The notes under the pieces were generated by a model. It saw nothing but the letters and a program-made list of their open reading frames with translations. It did not search any database and was not told where the DNA came from. A stretch of 43,910 nucleotides of DNA from CAYFJV01 sp964460605 (GTDB lineage Archaea; Nanobdellota; Nanobdellia; Woesearchaeales; GW2011-AR9), in assembly GCA_964460605.1 (NCBI GenBank), contig CAYWPT010000004.1, positions 1 to 43,910 of the forward strand, in the 5' to 3' direction. Each line of letters begins with the position of its first letter. Positions within the stretch are counted from its first letter, which is position 1. The position numbers and the translations under genes are program-made. This document shows positions 14,480-22,980 of this stretch, one piece after another.

Positions 14480-16783
14480 ATGACTGAGTTGATTATTACA
14501 GAGAAACCTTCTTCTGCAAAGAAAATGGCTGCAGCTTTAGCTGATGGAAAGCCCGTTGTAAAAAGATTCAAGAAGACTGCATATTATGAATTAAGCCACA
14601 AGGGTAAAGAAATTGTGATTACTTCTGCAGTAGGTCATTTGTATGGATTAGTGGAAGCCGAGAATACTAGCTGGTCTTATCCTAGCTTTAAAATTAAGTG
14701 GCAAGCATCCAATATTGGGAATAAAGCACTTGCTTACGTTAAAGACTATATTGATACTATTAAGAAACTTTCTAAAACTGCCGATGAATTTACCGTTGCA
14801 TGCGATTATGACGTTGAAGGGGAAGTGATTGGTCTGAATGTTATGCGTTTTGCTTGTGGGCAAAAAGATGCACACAGAATGAAATTTTCTACCTTAACTA
14901 AAGGAGATTTAGTAAAATCTTATGAGGGTAAATTAAAAACTATTGATTGGGGTCAAGCTCTAGCTGGTGAGACAAGACATAAATTAGATTGGTTGTATGG
15001 TATTAACTTATCACGTGCACTTACTTCAGCTGTGAAAGCTACTGGAAAGTTTAAAGTTATGAGCGCAGGTAGAGTGCAAGGTCCAGCTTTGAAATTATTA
15101 GTTGATCGTGAGAAAGAGATTATGGCATTTAAGCCAGAACCTTATTGGCAGATTTCTTTGAATGGTAAGCATGGTAGTTCTGCTGTTGAGGCTTGGCATA
15201 GTGCTGATAAGATTTTTGATAAAGAGAGAGTTGCTGAGATTTTATCTAAGGTTGAAGGTGCTAAAGAAGCTTCTATTAAAGAGATCAAAAGAACACAGAG
15301 AAAACAAGCGCCACCTACACCATTTAATTTAACAGATTTACAAAGTGAGTCTTATTCGCAATTTAAAATAACTCCAAAAGATACTCTTTCCATTGCTCAA
15401 GAACTCTATGTAGCTGGAGTAACATCTTATCCAAGAACTTCTTCACAAAAGTTAGACCCTAAATTAGGTTTTAAGAAAATATTAACAGATCTAACTCGTA
15501 ATCCTTTGTATAAAGGTTTAGCTAGTGAATTATTGAAGAAAGATAAGTTAGTTCCTAATGATGGTAAGAAATCAGATCCTGCGCATCCAGCGATTTATCC
15601 AACAGGGATTGTTCCCGGAGACTTACATCCGCGAACACGTAAGGTCTATGATTTAATTGTTAAAAGATTTTTAGCAACTTTTGCTGACCCTGCTCTGCGT
15701 GAGACAATGACAGTAAGGTTAGATGTTAAATCAGAAGAATTTAGTACTAAAGGTACTCGAACACTCAAAGAAAATTGGCATGTTTTCTATAAACCCTATG
15801 TACGTTTAGAAGAGATTACTTTACCTGATATGAAAGAAGGTGAGAAAGTTAATATTGATAAGATAATTAAACATAATAAAGAAACACAACCCCCTAAACG
15901 ATTCAATCAGTCTTCTATTATTAAAGAGTTAGAAAAAAGGAATTTAGGAACTAAAGCTACTCGTGCTGATATTTTAGATCGTTTGTTTAAACGTGGTTAT
16001 ATTGATGGTGTGAAAATTACTGCAACTGAATTAGGTATTGAAACCGTTGGAGTTTTAGAGAAATATGTGCCTGAGATTGTTGATGAGAAATTAACAGTTG
16101 ATTTTGAAGAAAGCATGGCTAAGATTCGTGAAGGTAAAGAAAAAGAAAACAATGTTATTGCTAAGGCTGAAAAGCAATTAGAAAAGTTATTGGCTGATTT
16201 CAAGAAGAAAGAAAAAGAGGTTGGTGAAGAAATTTTGAAATCTCTGCATGAGAGTTGGAATGCTGCTAATTTCATGGGAACTTGTCCTGCATGTAAAGAA
16301 GGAAAATTAATGATGCGTATGGGTAAGTTCGGTCGTTTTGTTGCTTGTAATAAATATCCTGATTGTAAAACTACATTCAATGTTCCTAAAACTGGTGTAG
16401 TAAAGTTTTCAGGTGAGTATGATGAGAATGCATTCCCAATTATTGAAGCTGGAAAAGGTAGACAAAAAGGTAAATTTAGTCTTGCTGGTCATGTTGCTAC
16501 TATGAATGGTGTTTCTGCTAAGAAAGAAGAAACAGAGAAAAAGTATGATGCCGAAGGTATGACTTGTCCTGCTTGTAACAAAGGCCAAATGGTTTTACGT
16601 AAAGGCTTTTACGGTGAGTTTTTAGGATGTAACAACTATCCTAAATGTCAAACATTAATGAATATCAAAGATGGTGTTGTGCAGGTTGATAAACCGATTA
16701 CTAAAAAGCCAAAAGCTAAGACTGCAAAGAAAAAGACAGTTAAGAAGAAAAGTGTTAAAAAGAAAGCAGTAAAAAAGAAGTAA
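14480..16783 (+). CDS. topA: DNA topoisomerase I (type IA)
   Basis: Relaxes negatively supercoiled DNA by a 5'-phosphotyrosine mechanism. 767 residues. The TOPRIM domain has ITEKPSSAKKM at the start and the acidic DYDVEGE (109-115). The active-site Tyr317 is in TSYPRTSS. LSAGRVQGP-like block (MSAGRVQGPAL, 194-204) is kept. Two C-terminal four-Cys zinc ribbons follow: CPACKEGKLMMRMGKFGRF...C...C and CPACNKGQMVLRKGFYGEF...C...C. It ends in a Lys-rich tail of about 25 residues that would bind DNA. First gene of a three-gene operon with dphB 1 base downstream. Arginine is coded often by CGN, in contrast to the cassette to its left. Confidence 0.97.
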   Translation: MTELIITEKPSSAKKMAAALADGKPVVKRFKKTAYYELSHKGKEIVITSAVGHLYGLVEAENTSWSYPSFKIKWQASNIGNKALAYVKDYIDTIKKLSKTADEFTVACDYDVEGEVIGLNVMRFACGQKDAHRMKFSTLTKGDLVKSYEGKLKTIDWGQALAGETRHKLDWLYGINLSRALTSAVKATGKFKVMSAGRVQGPALKLLVDREKEIMAFKPEPYWQISLNGKHGSSAVEAWHSADKIFDKERVAEILSKVEGAKEASIKEIKRTQRKQAPPTPFNLTDLQSESYSQFKITPKDTLSIAQELYVAGVTSYPRTSSQKLDPKLGFKKILTDLTRNPLYKGLASELLKKDKLVPNDGKKSDPAHPAIYPTGIVPGDLHPRTRKVYDLIVKRFLATFADPALRETMTVRLDVKSEEFSTKGTRTLKENWHVFYKPYVRLEEITLPDMKEGEKVNIDKIIKHNKETQPPKRFNQSSIIKELEKRNLGTKATRADILDRLFKRGYIDGVKITATELGIETVGVLEKYVPEIVDEKLTVDFEESMAKIREGKEKENNVIAKAEKQLEKLLADFKKKEKEVGEEILKSLHESWNAANFMGTCPACKEGKLMMRMGKFGRFVACNKYPDCKTTFNVPKTGVVKFSGEYDENAFPIIEAGKGRQKGKFSLAGHVATMNGVSAKKEETEKKYDAEGMTCPACNKGQMVLRKGFYGEFLGCNNYPKCQTLMNIKDGVVQVDKPITKKPKAKTAKKKTVKKKSVKKKAVKKK

Positions 16784-16784
16784 G

Positions 16785-17555
16785 ATGACATTATCGATAA
16801 TTGGCTTAGGTCTTTGGAATGAGGAGGACATCACTGTACGTGGGCTTGAATTAGTTCAAAAAGCTTCAAAAGTATACTTAGAAGATTATACTTCATTATT
16901 ACAATGTTCTGTTAAGGATTTAGAAGGATTATATGGTAAAAAGATTATTTTATCTAACCGTGATTCATCCGAACAAGGTATGGAAAAGATTATTGAAGAA
17001 GCCAAAACAGAAGATGTTTGTTTCTTAGTTATCGGCGATCCTTTTTCAGCAACAACCCATATGGAAATTTGGAAGACTGCTAAAGAAGCAGGTGTTTCTG
17101 TAGAGGTTATTGGGAATAGTTCTGTTCTTACAGCTGTAGGTATTACTGGTTTACAATTGTATAAATTTGGGAAAGTGACTAGCATTCCTTTCTTAGATGA
17201 TTTCCCTGAATTAGTGACACCATATAATGTTTATTCTGTAAATAAAGAAAAAGGGATGCATACACTTTGTCTTTTAGATATCAAAGCTGATGTTGATCGA
17301 TTTATGACAGTTGCTCAGGCTATTTCTGTTCTTGAAGATATTGAGAAACGTGAAGGAAAAGGTTTGATAACAGAGGATTTATTTGTTGTTGGTTGCGCGC
17401 GATTAGGATGTAATGATTATATTGTGCGTAGTGGTAAGTTATCTGAGATTAAAAAAATTGATTTTGGTAAAGCTCCACATTGTTTGATCATTCCTGAGGA
17501 CATGCACTTTTCTGAAGAAGAATGTTTAGCTGTGCATAATAGGGAGATAAGATGA
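16785..17555 (+). CDS. dphB: Diphthine synthase
   Basis: SAM-dependent methyltransferase that methylates the modified histidine of elongation factor 2 on the way to diphthamide; specific to archaea and eukaryotes. 256 residues, normal length. Start MTLSIIGLGLWNEEDITVRG is the tetrapyrrole-methylase-like SAM site, followed by VYLEDYTSLL, VIGDPFSATTH and the NSSVLTAVGITGLQLYKFG block, all typical of DphB. It starts 1 base after topA and ends overlapping the next gene by the ATGA junction, so the three are probably coupled. Confidence 0.96.
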   Translation: MTLSIIGLGLWNEEDITVRGLELVQKASKVYLEDYTSLLQCSVKDLEGLYGKKIILSNRDSSEQGMEKIIEEAKTEDVCFLVIGDPFSATTHMEIWKTAKEAGVSVEVIGNSSVLTAVGITGLQLYKFGKVTSIPFLDDFPELVTPYNVYSVNKEKGMHTLCLLDIKADVDRFMTVAQAISVLEDIEKREGKGLITEDLFVVGCARLGCNDYIVRSGKLSEIKKIDFGKAPHCLIIPEDMHFSEEECLAVHNREIR

Positions 17556-18406
17556 AAAAAATTACCTCCTTAGAAGGTTTTGTTGATATGGGAGGAGGGG
17601 TTTTTGTCAGTATGGAATCTTATATAGATAATATCATTAACTCTAGCCCGAGTGACTTATATAAGTCTGTTGAGGACTTATTTAATGGGAAAGAAAGGTT
17701 TACACCTAAACAACTTAAAGATGCTGCTGCGGAAATTAATAGAAAGTTAAGGCCAGAAAGTTATGGAGGAATGGTAAAGATAAATTTTGAAAGAAAATAT
17801 TTTCCATCTGGCATAGGAAAATTTGATGAAGTGTATAGATTAGATTCATTTACATCAGCCCATAATGAAAGACAATTACGTAGAATCTCCTTTTATTTTG
17901 AAGGTCTTTGTCCAAATGAAAGAACCCATAGATTCTCAATCAAAGAAATAGAAGCTCTTTTTCAAAAGTATGGGAAACAAGAACCTTCATCCGGAGAGAC
18001 AGAACTCACAGTACTCATAGAAAGAGATTCACAAGTTGAATTACCACTTTGGAAAAATCCTCAAAAAAGAATTGGATTAGGAGGTTTTTCCTATGGCTTT
18101 GATCAGAATGGGAGAGACAAATATTTTTATAATGGTCTTTTGCTCTCAAGAACAAGAACTCAAAAAGTTTGTGATTTCTTTAGAAGACAAGTTCATCTCT
18201 CATCTTATCTTGGAGATCATAGGGAAGGACTTACAATTCTTCGAAATAAAGCATCAGACTATGTTTTATCTATCTCTTCTGACTTGTCACTCCCAGACGA
18301 AAGAGAAATAATTGATGAATCAAAGGCGAGACTTTCTTATAAAGGAGATAATTTAACCATAGAAAATATTGGTTCAACATATTTATGTGTTAATTTCGCT
18401 GAATAA
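17552..18406 (+). CDS. Unknown 284-residue protein coupled to dphB
   Basis: Begins at an ATGA overlap with the dphB stop, strong evidence for translation from the same message. It is soluble, mixed alpha/beta, with no signal peptide or membrane helix. Notable parts: an N-terminal segment EGFVDMGGGVFVSMESYIDN, a central RISFYFEGLCPNERTH, and a C-terminal half rich in aromatic and Arg residues (FSYGFDQNGRDKYFYNG, SRTRTQK). Arginines are almost all AGA/AGG. I recognise no domain. Position after a tRNA/EF2-linked gene does not by itself give a function. Confidence 0.75.
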   Translation: MKKITSLEGFVDMGGGVFVSMESYIDNIINSSPSDLYKSVEDLFNGKERFTPKQLKDAAAEINRKLRPESYGGMVKINFERKYFPSGIGKFDEVYRLDSFTSAHNERQLRRISFYFEGLCPNERTHRFSIKEIEALFQKYGKQEPSSGETELTVLIERDSQVELPLWKNPQKRIGLGGFSYGFDQNGRDKYFYNGLLLSRTRTQKVCDFFRRQVHLSSYLGDHREGLTILRNKASDYVLSISSDLSLPDEREIIDESKARLSYKGDNLTIENIGSTYLCVNFAE

Positions 18407-18407
18407 A

Positions 18408-18509
18408 ATGAAAAAAAGATTTATATATTTCAGGATTAAATTTTATAAGAAAAACTATTTTGTTAAACAATTAGCCAGCGCAGGAGTAGATATCCAAAGA
18501 CTATTATAA
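18408..18509 (+). CDS. Possible 33-residue small protein or gene remnant
   Basis: An ATG 1 base after the previous stop opens 33 codons giving a basic peptide (MKKRFIYFRIKFYKKNY, ending LASAGVDIQRLL). The last part resembles the end of tyrosine recombinases (GVDIxxIQxLLGH), but the match is short and could be chance. There is no separate ribosome-binding site. It may be a small coupled gene, a remnant, or not translated. Confidence 0.25.
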   Translation: MKKRFIYFRIKFYKKNYFVKQLASAGVDIQRLL

Positions 18510-18521
18510 AAGATGATTACC

Positions 18522-19121
18522 TTAATGATAATCTACATTTCTTGATTGAATTGCACCAGTATTTTGATATAAATGTAATAAAACCCTAGAATTAAAAGGG
18601 TCTTTTAACCAATTTGAAAAACTTTCCCTGTCTGCTGCTGATACATCCCTTAAGTTTTGAGATCCATTACTCATCACATATTCTGTCATCATGGTATGTA
18701 CAGTGTTTTCTGCCTGACCATGAGACATTGCTGCTGAGTTTGATGTAGTATTTGAAGCCTGGTAAGCTTCGTTATCAAAATTTTGTTTATACACATTAGA
18801 TTCTACTTCTGTACTAAAAGAATTATTTGCACTTGTTTGTGTTTGAGGTCCTTGCGCATAGTCTGTTTGAGCAAAGCGGTCTGCGTTTGTAAAACCATAA
18901 CTGATGTCATCTGTATTTGTCTCTTTTGTTTCTTCAGATTCTTCCTCAGCTAGATCTTCCAAGTGTTTATCTCCTAGTGTTTCTTCTTTCTCTTCCTTTG
19001 CTTCAGAGAGTAATTTTTTTTCTAATTTAGATAAAGCATCCTCTTCTGCTACCATCTCCTTTACTTTAGGTAAAGTAATAGGTCCAACTAGTCCAATTCC
19101 AAGATTATCTAAAATTACCAT
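18522..19121 (-). CDS. Unknown acidic protein downstream of proS
   Basis: 199 residues. Residues about 20-70 are a Glu/Lys coiled-coil-like stretch (LSKLEKKLLSEAKEEKEE). About 70-140 is Ser/Thr/Asn/Gln-rich and low-complexity. The C-terminal 60 residues (TMMTEYVMSNGSQNLRDVSA, then ESFSNWLKDPFNSRVLLHLY) look like a small helical domain. No signal peptide or clear membrane helix, although MVILDNLGIGLVGPITLP is hydrophobic. It starts 26 bases after the proS stop on the same strand and may be cotranscribed. Family unknown. Confidence 0.65.
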   Translation of the reverse strand: MVILDNLGIGLVGPITLPKVKEMVAEEDALSKLEKKLLSEAKEEKEETLGDKHLEDLAEEESEETKETNTDDISYGFTNADRFAQTDYAQGPQTQTSANNSFSTEVESNVYKQNFDNEAYQASNTTSNSAAMSHGQAENTVHTMMTEYVMSNGSQNLRDVSAADRESFSNWLKDPFNSRVLLHLYQNTGAIQSRNVDYH

Positions 19122-19147
19122 GTTCTAAATTAAGCCCACCCCTGAGC

Positions 19148-20614
19148 TTAGTAACTTTTACCTAAATAAAAGTATTTTTGTGCTTTTTCCTTGCAAACAA
19201 AACATTTCTGATCTGCTTTCATCTTTGGCTGTTTGAAAGGTGCGTTAAGTGATTTTGCACCACCTGTTTCTTCTTTGAAATGTTCTTCACATTCAGGAAG
19301 CGCGCACCAAGGAGCAAATACCATTTTTTTCTCTTTGTTGATCTCTTTTTTAGCTTCTGCTAAAGTTGTTACTTCAACAACACTTTCCTTAAGATGTTTG
19401 TTTGCTTTTTTGTATAAGTTATCATGCATTGCATCTAATTGTTTTGCAACTTCTACTTCTATATCTTTGATTTTTACTGCTTTTTTATTATTAGTATCTC
19501 TTCTCGTGATAACTACTTCCCCTTTTTCTAGATCTCTTGGTCCAATTTCTATTCTAAGTGGGGTTCCTTTTGTTTCCCACTCATTAAATTTCCAGCCAGG
19601 AGAGTATTTATCTCTGTCATCAACATGTACCCTGTGATTTTTTGCTAGTTTTTCTTCAATAGCGTCTACTTCTTTCATTACTTGAGTTTTTGTTTTATCA
19701 AATAAAATTGGAATAATGACTACTTGTTCTTGAGCAATCTTTGGAGGTAGTACTAAACCTTTATCGTCAGAGTGCATCATAATTACTACACCAATAGTTC
19801 TTGTTGAAAATCCCCATGAATTTTGCCAAACATGTTCTTTTTTACCTTCATTGTTTGTAAAAGAAATATTGAAAGCTTTTTTTCTTGAAAAATTTTGACC
19901 CAAGTGGTGTGAAGTACAGCCTTGGATTGCTTTTCCATTAGGGAAAAATGATTCTAATGACAAAGTATAATCTGCACCTGCAAACTTTTCTTTCTCTGAT
20001 TTCCTTCCAGCTAAAACAGGAATTGCTAAAAGTTCTTTGAATGTTTGTTCATAGAATTTAAGTATGGTGTGTGTCTCATTCATTGCATCTTTTTGCTCAG
20101 CAAATGCGGTATGACCTTCTTGCCATAAGAATTCTCTTGAACGTAAGAAAGGAGTACAATGTTTAAATTCCCACCTTACTACATTACACCATTGGTTTAA
20201 TCTGATCGGAAGATCTTTGTAAGAGCGCACCCATTTTCCATAAGCATCATACATAATTGTCTCTGAAGTTGGTCGTACTGCTAAACGTTCTTTTAATTTA
20301 GTGTTTCCACCATGTTCAACCCAAGCAACTTCAGGAGCAAAACCTTCAACGTGGCTTGATTCCTTTTGTAGTAATGATTCTGGGATGAATAATGGAAAAT
20401 AAGCATTTTTTACACCATCTTCTTTGAATTTTTTATCTAAAAAGTTTTTTATTTCTTCCCAGATGAAAAATGATCTCGGCCTTAAGATATAACAACCTGA
20501 AACAGGACTGTACTCAATTAATTCTGCTTTTTGAATAATCTGCGTAAACCATTCAGAGGCATCTTGCTCTCTAGTAATGGTTAATCCTTGAGTTACTTTT
20601 TTACCTTTTGACAT
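19148..20614 (-). CDS. proS: Prolyl-tRNA synthetase, archaeal/eukaryotic type
   Basis: Class II synthetase that charges tRNA-Pro. 488 residues. Motif 1 region is GCYILRPRSFFIWEEIKNFL, motif 2 is VVRWEFKHCTPFLRSREFLWQEGH with RPTSE just before it, and motif 3 is GFSTRTIGVVIMMHSD. The anticodon-binding domain follows (about 285-390). The C-terminal zinc-binding-like extension has four Cys (CALPEC, and CFVC) and ends in the usual YFYLGKSY with the terminal tyrosine. Length and C-terminus place it in the short archaeal class without the bacterial insertion domain. A TATA-like box lies about 26 bases upstream (20635-20646). Confidence 0.97.
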   Translation of the reverse strand: MSKGKKVTQGLTITREQDASEWFTQIIQKAELIEYSPVSGCYILRPRSFFIWEEIKNFLDKKFKEDGVKNAYFPLFIPESLLQKESSHVEGFAPEVAWVEHGGNTKLKERLAVRPTSETIMYDAYGKWVRSYKDLPIRLNQWCNVVRWEFKHCTPFLRSREFLWQEGHTAFAEQKDAMNETHTILKFYEQTFKELLAIPVLAGRKSEKEKFAGADYTLSLESFFPNGKAIQGCTSHHLGQNFSRKKAFNISFTNNEGKKEHVWQNSWGFSTRTIGVVIMMHSDDKGLVLPPKIAQEQVVIIPILFDKTKTQVMKEVDAIEEKLAKNHRVHVDDRDKYSPGWKFNEWETKGTPLRIEIGPRDLEKGEVVITRRDTNNKKAVKIKDIEVEVAKQLDAMHDNLYKKANKHLKESVVEVTTLAEAKKEINKEKKMVFAPWCALPECEEHFKEETGGAKSLNAPFKQPKMKADQKCFVCKEKAQKYFYLGKSY

Positions 20615-20653
20615 AGAAATAGAAGATTCTACTTATTTTTATAAAACTTTGGT

Positions 20654-21346
20654 CTAAGCATGCTGGCCTAGTTCAGATCCTAAGGTTAATCTTACCCTCT
20701 TAGCTTCTAATTTAGCCATCTCTTCTCTTGCAGTCAAGCCTTCTTGAGGTACAGGCACATATTCAGGAGCTATCCCATCAGAATCAGAAACATCATAACG
20801 ACCTTCTAAAACTGGTTCTCTCTCAAGCCAAAATCTTGCAGCTACACTTGGTTCTCTGTGTCCTGCAATAGAAGACATAATTGAAGAAGCAACCCTTCTC
20901 CTATATGCTCCCAATTTCCCAATAGTTTCTTTAAACCTTTTTGAAGAAAAACCACCGTGTTCTTCTTCATCAAATCTATCTACAAGAGTAACCCTTCCAG
21001 TTAAAGGAGACCTTCTATAATTAAAACGAAGCTCAACATTATTACTTGGTTCATATCCATCTCTTGCAGTCAGAGGAACAGTATGACTTTGTATCTCTGG
21101 CCTTAGTAGATTACCCCAAGGTGTGAAGGTTCTTAGGAACCATTTTTTTGCATTGAAAGAAGGCATAATTGGTCCAGGAGCGCTCAATTGTGCATTCGAT
21201 AAAGCAGTAGCTAATTCACCTAAATGCATAGCCGAGATCACTACTTCTTCTCCCCTGAAAAGATTAATAGTTCTCCCCCTAATTGATGCAGAAGACATAG
21301 CATAATTGCTTCCGATTAGAATTTTGGGAAGATTATAAGAATTCAT
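20654..21346 (-). CDS. Unknown 230-residue protein
   Basis: Soluble, with no signal peptide or hydrophobic helix. The N-terminal half has beta-like segments (RTINLFRGEEVVISAMHLGE, and LRFNYRRSPLTGRVTLVDRF). The C-terminal half is helical and Arg-rich (ETIGKLGAYRRRVASSIMSS). It ends with an acidic/basic helix (TAREEMAKLEAKRVRLTLG). No family recognised. A TATA-like TATTTAAATA (about 21370-21380) sits 25-30 bases before the start. It lies between ftsZ and proS, all on the minus strand. Confidence 0.65.
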   Translation of the reverse strand: MNSYNLPKILIGSNYAMSSASIRGRTINLFRGEEVVISAMHLGELATALSNAQLSAPGPIMPSFNAKKWFLRTFTPWGNLLRPEIQSHTVPLTARDGYEPSNNVELRFNYRRSPLTGRVTLVDRFDEEEHGGFSSKRFKETIGKLGAYRRRVASSIMSSIAGHREPSVAARFWLEREPVLEGRYDVSDSDGIAPEYVPVPQEGLTAREEMAKLEAKRVRLTLGSELGQHA

Positions 21347-21471
21347 ACAGAAAAGGAAGTAGTTTTTCTATTTAAATATTTTGTTTTCGACGTGAAAAAA
21401 ATCTATTGAAAAGAAGTTATTTAGAAAAAAGAGATATCCAAAAAATATGAAAAAAGAAAAAGAAAAAAAAC

Positions 21472-21520
21472 CTTGCCGGAAGTGCAAAGGGGTGGTTGTT
21501 AGAAACAGCTACCCGGCAAG
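21472..21520 (-). terminator. Compound hairpin with U-rich tail after ftsZ
   Basis: CTTGCCGG (21472-21479) pairs with CCGGCAAG (21513-21520). Inside, GTGGTTGTT (21492-21500) pairs with AACAGCTAC (21504-21512) with two G-U pairs, leaving a one-sided bulge of about 12 bases. On the minus strand it begins 16 bases after the ftsZ stop and is followed by a long U-rich run (complement of 21440-21471). A terminator fits; the elaborate shape also allows a small stable RNA. Confidence 0.65.
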
Positions 21521-21535
21521 ACTTTTTCTAAGGTT

Positions 21536-22609
21536 TTAAACTAATTCAATGCCTAATTCGTTTGTTAGGCTTTGAGCTCTTTTCTGAGCTTTTTGTTGAT
21601 CAACTTTTCCAAGGATCCAAGGCGAGTTTACCCCAGTAATGATAGTCATTACAGTTACTTTTCCCTTCATGTTTTCGTCAACTCTTGCTCCCCAGATCAC
21701 GTTTGCGTCTTCATCCAAACTTTCGGTGATTAATTCACCTATGTTACTGATTTCCTGTAAAGTTAAGTCAGGACCACCAGTTACGTGGATTAATGCCCCT
21801 GTTGCCCCCTGGTAATCAATATCTAAAAGAGGGTTTCCAAGTGCACCACGTACAGCTTCTTCAATTCTGCTATTGGTGTCTGAACTTCCTACACCAATTG
21901 CTGCCACTCCACCATTGGTCATAATTGCACGTACATCTGCGTAATCTAAGTTTACTAAACTCGGTACTGCAATGGTTTCTACAATTCCTTTGATCATTGT
22001 TGCGATTAGTTCATTTGCTACAGCAAAAGCTTGTTTAATTGGTAAATTTCCTGCAATTTGTACTAATCTATTGTTATCAATTACAATAACAGTATCTGAC
22101 ACTTGTCTTAGTTGTTGTAGACCAAATTCAGCCTTATCACATCGAGCTTTCTCAATGTTGAAGGGCATGGTTACAGTTCCAATAACAATTGCTCCAGTAT
22201 CTTTAGCTACTTGAGCTACAACAGGTGCTGCACCAGTTCCAGTTCCACCACCCATACCAGCACATACAAATACCATGTCTGATGTTTTGAGTGATTCTTT
22301 AATTCTCATTAAACTTTCTTGAGCCGCTTCTGCACCTTTACTAGGATATCCACCACATCCTAAACCACGAGTACAATCCTTACCAATTAAGAACTTTTGA
22401 TCAGCCCCAGTAATAGTTAAATGTTGATGGTCTGTGTTAGTTGCAATAATTTCTGCACCTTTGATGCCTTTTTTGTAAAGCCACCCTACCATATTGTTAC
22501 CTGCTCCACCAACACCAATAACTTTGATGTTTGCCTGTGACATGTTTTCAAAGTTGTCTTCAGGCGCTGTGCTTTGATTATTCAAAGCATTTTCTACAAT
22601 AAATTCCAT
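21536..22609 (-). CDS. ftsZ: Cell division GTPase FtsZ
   Basis: Tubulin-like GTPase that forms the division ring. Start taken at MEFIVEN (22609) because GAGGTGG lies just upstream; a longer frame to 22645 runs through that site. 357 residues. The nucleotide-binding loop begins NIKVIGVGGAGNNMV, the tubulin signature is GGGTGTGAAPV (about 120-130), and the T7 synergy loop NLDYADV keeps the NxDxxD pattern needed for GTP hydrolysis by the neighbouring subunit. The N-terminal 27 residues are a polar tail, and the C-terminus ends soon after the core (SLTNELGIELV) without the bacterial FtsA/ZipA-binding peptide. Confidence 0.97.
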   Translation of the reverse strand: MEFIVENALNNQSTAPEDNFENMSQANIKVIGVGGAGNNMVGWLYKKGIKGAEIIATNTDHQHLTITGADQKFLIGKDCTRGLGCGGYPSKGAEAAQESLMRIKESLKTSDMVFVCAGMGGGTGTGAAPVVAQVAKDTGAIVIGTVTMPFNIEKARCDKAEFGLQQLRQVSDTVIVIDNNRLVQIAGNLPIKQAFAVANELIATMIKGIVETIAVPSLVNLDYADVRAIMTNGGVAAIGVGSSDTNSRIEEAVRGALGNPLLDIDYQGATGALIHVTGGPDLTLQEISNIGELITESLDEDANVIWGARVDENMKGKVTVMTIITGVNSPWILGKVDQQKAQKRAQSLTNELGIELV

Positions 22610-22980
22610 TTTCTTTCCACCTCTATATGTTCTGGCACCCCTCAACCCAGATTTTTAAAGTCTGGATGTTTTCACATTGCTGAAACTATATACTCTAGCA
22701 TGTAAATCATTATATACCAGTTGAACATTATATTTTCTATCACGCTAATTACTAACGTGCATACTACCGACTAATACATACAAGAAATTGCGTAACTGAC
22801 ATTACTACTGACAAATACTACCGAAACGAAACTTTAAATTCACACGACTTATTTTCTTCGAACAGAGTTCGAGTAATTAAAACTGACAATACTAAGAATA
22901 ATAAACTTCTATTTAAATGTGATTGAGTACTTAAAGATAGTTAATAACCATTAATATCTGTATTCTATCAACGCTAAAAC
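22610..22980 (-). promoter_or_regulatory. Long promoter/leader region of ftsZ
   Basis: A 371-base stretch without a convincing protein gene, upstream of ftsZ. Two TATA-like boxes face ftsZ: ATTTAAAT (22911-22918), giving a leader of about 280 bases, and TATATA (22711-22716), giving one of about 75. It contains ACTGACA three times (22795-22801, 22807-22813, 22882-22888) and ATACTACCGA twice (22761-22770, 22815-22824). Hairpins are possible at 22858-22872 (TCGAAC/GTTCGA), 22741-22759 and 22648-22666. An 18-codon hydrophobic frame (22672-22728) starts MFNWYIM. The GAGGTGG ribosome-binding site is just before the ATG. Confidence 0.5.

Noticed and set aside
18408..18509. Possible integrase remnant suggested by GVDIQRLL.
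   Set aside because: Only about eight residues match, with none of the catalytic residues; not enough for a mobile element.
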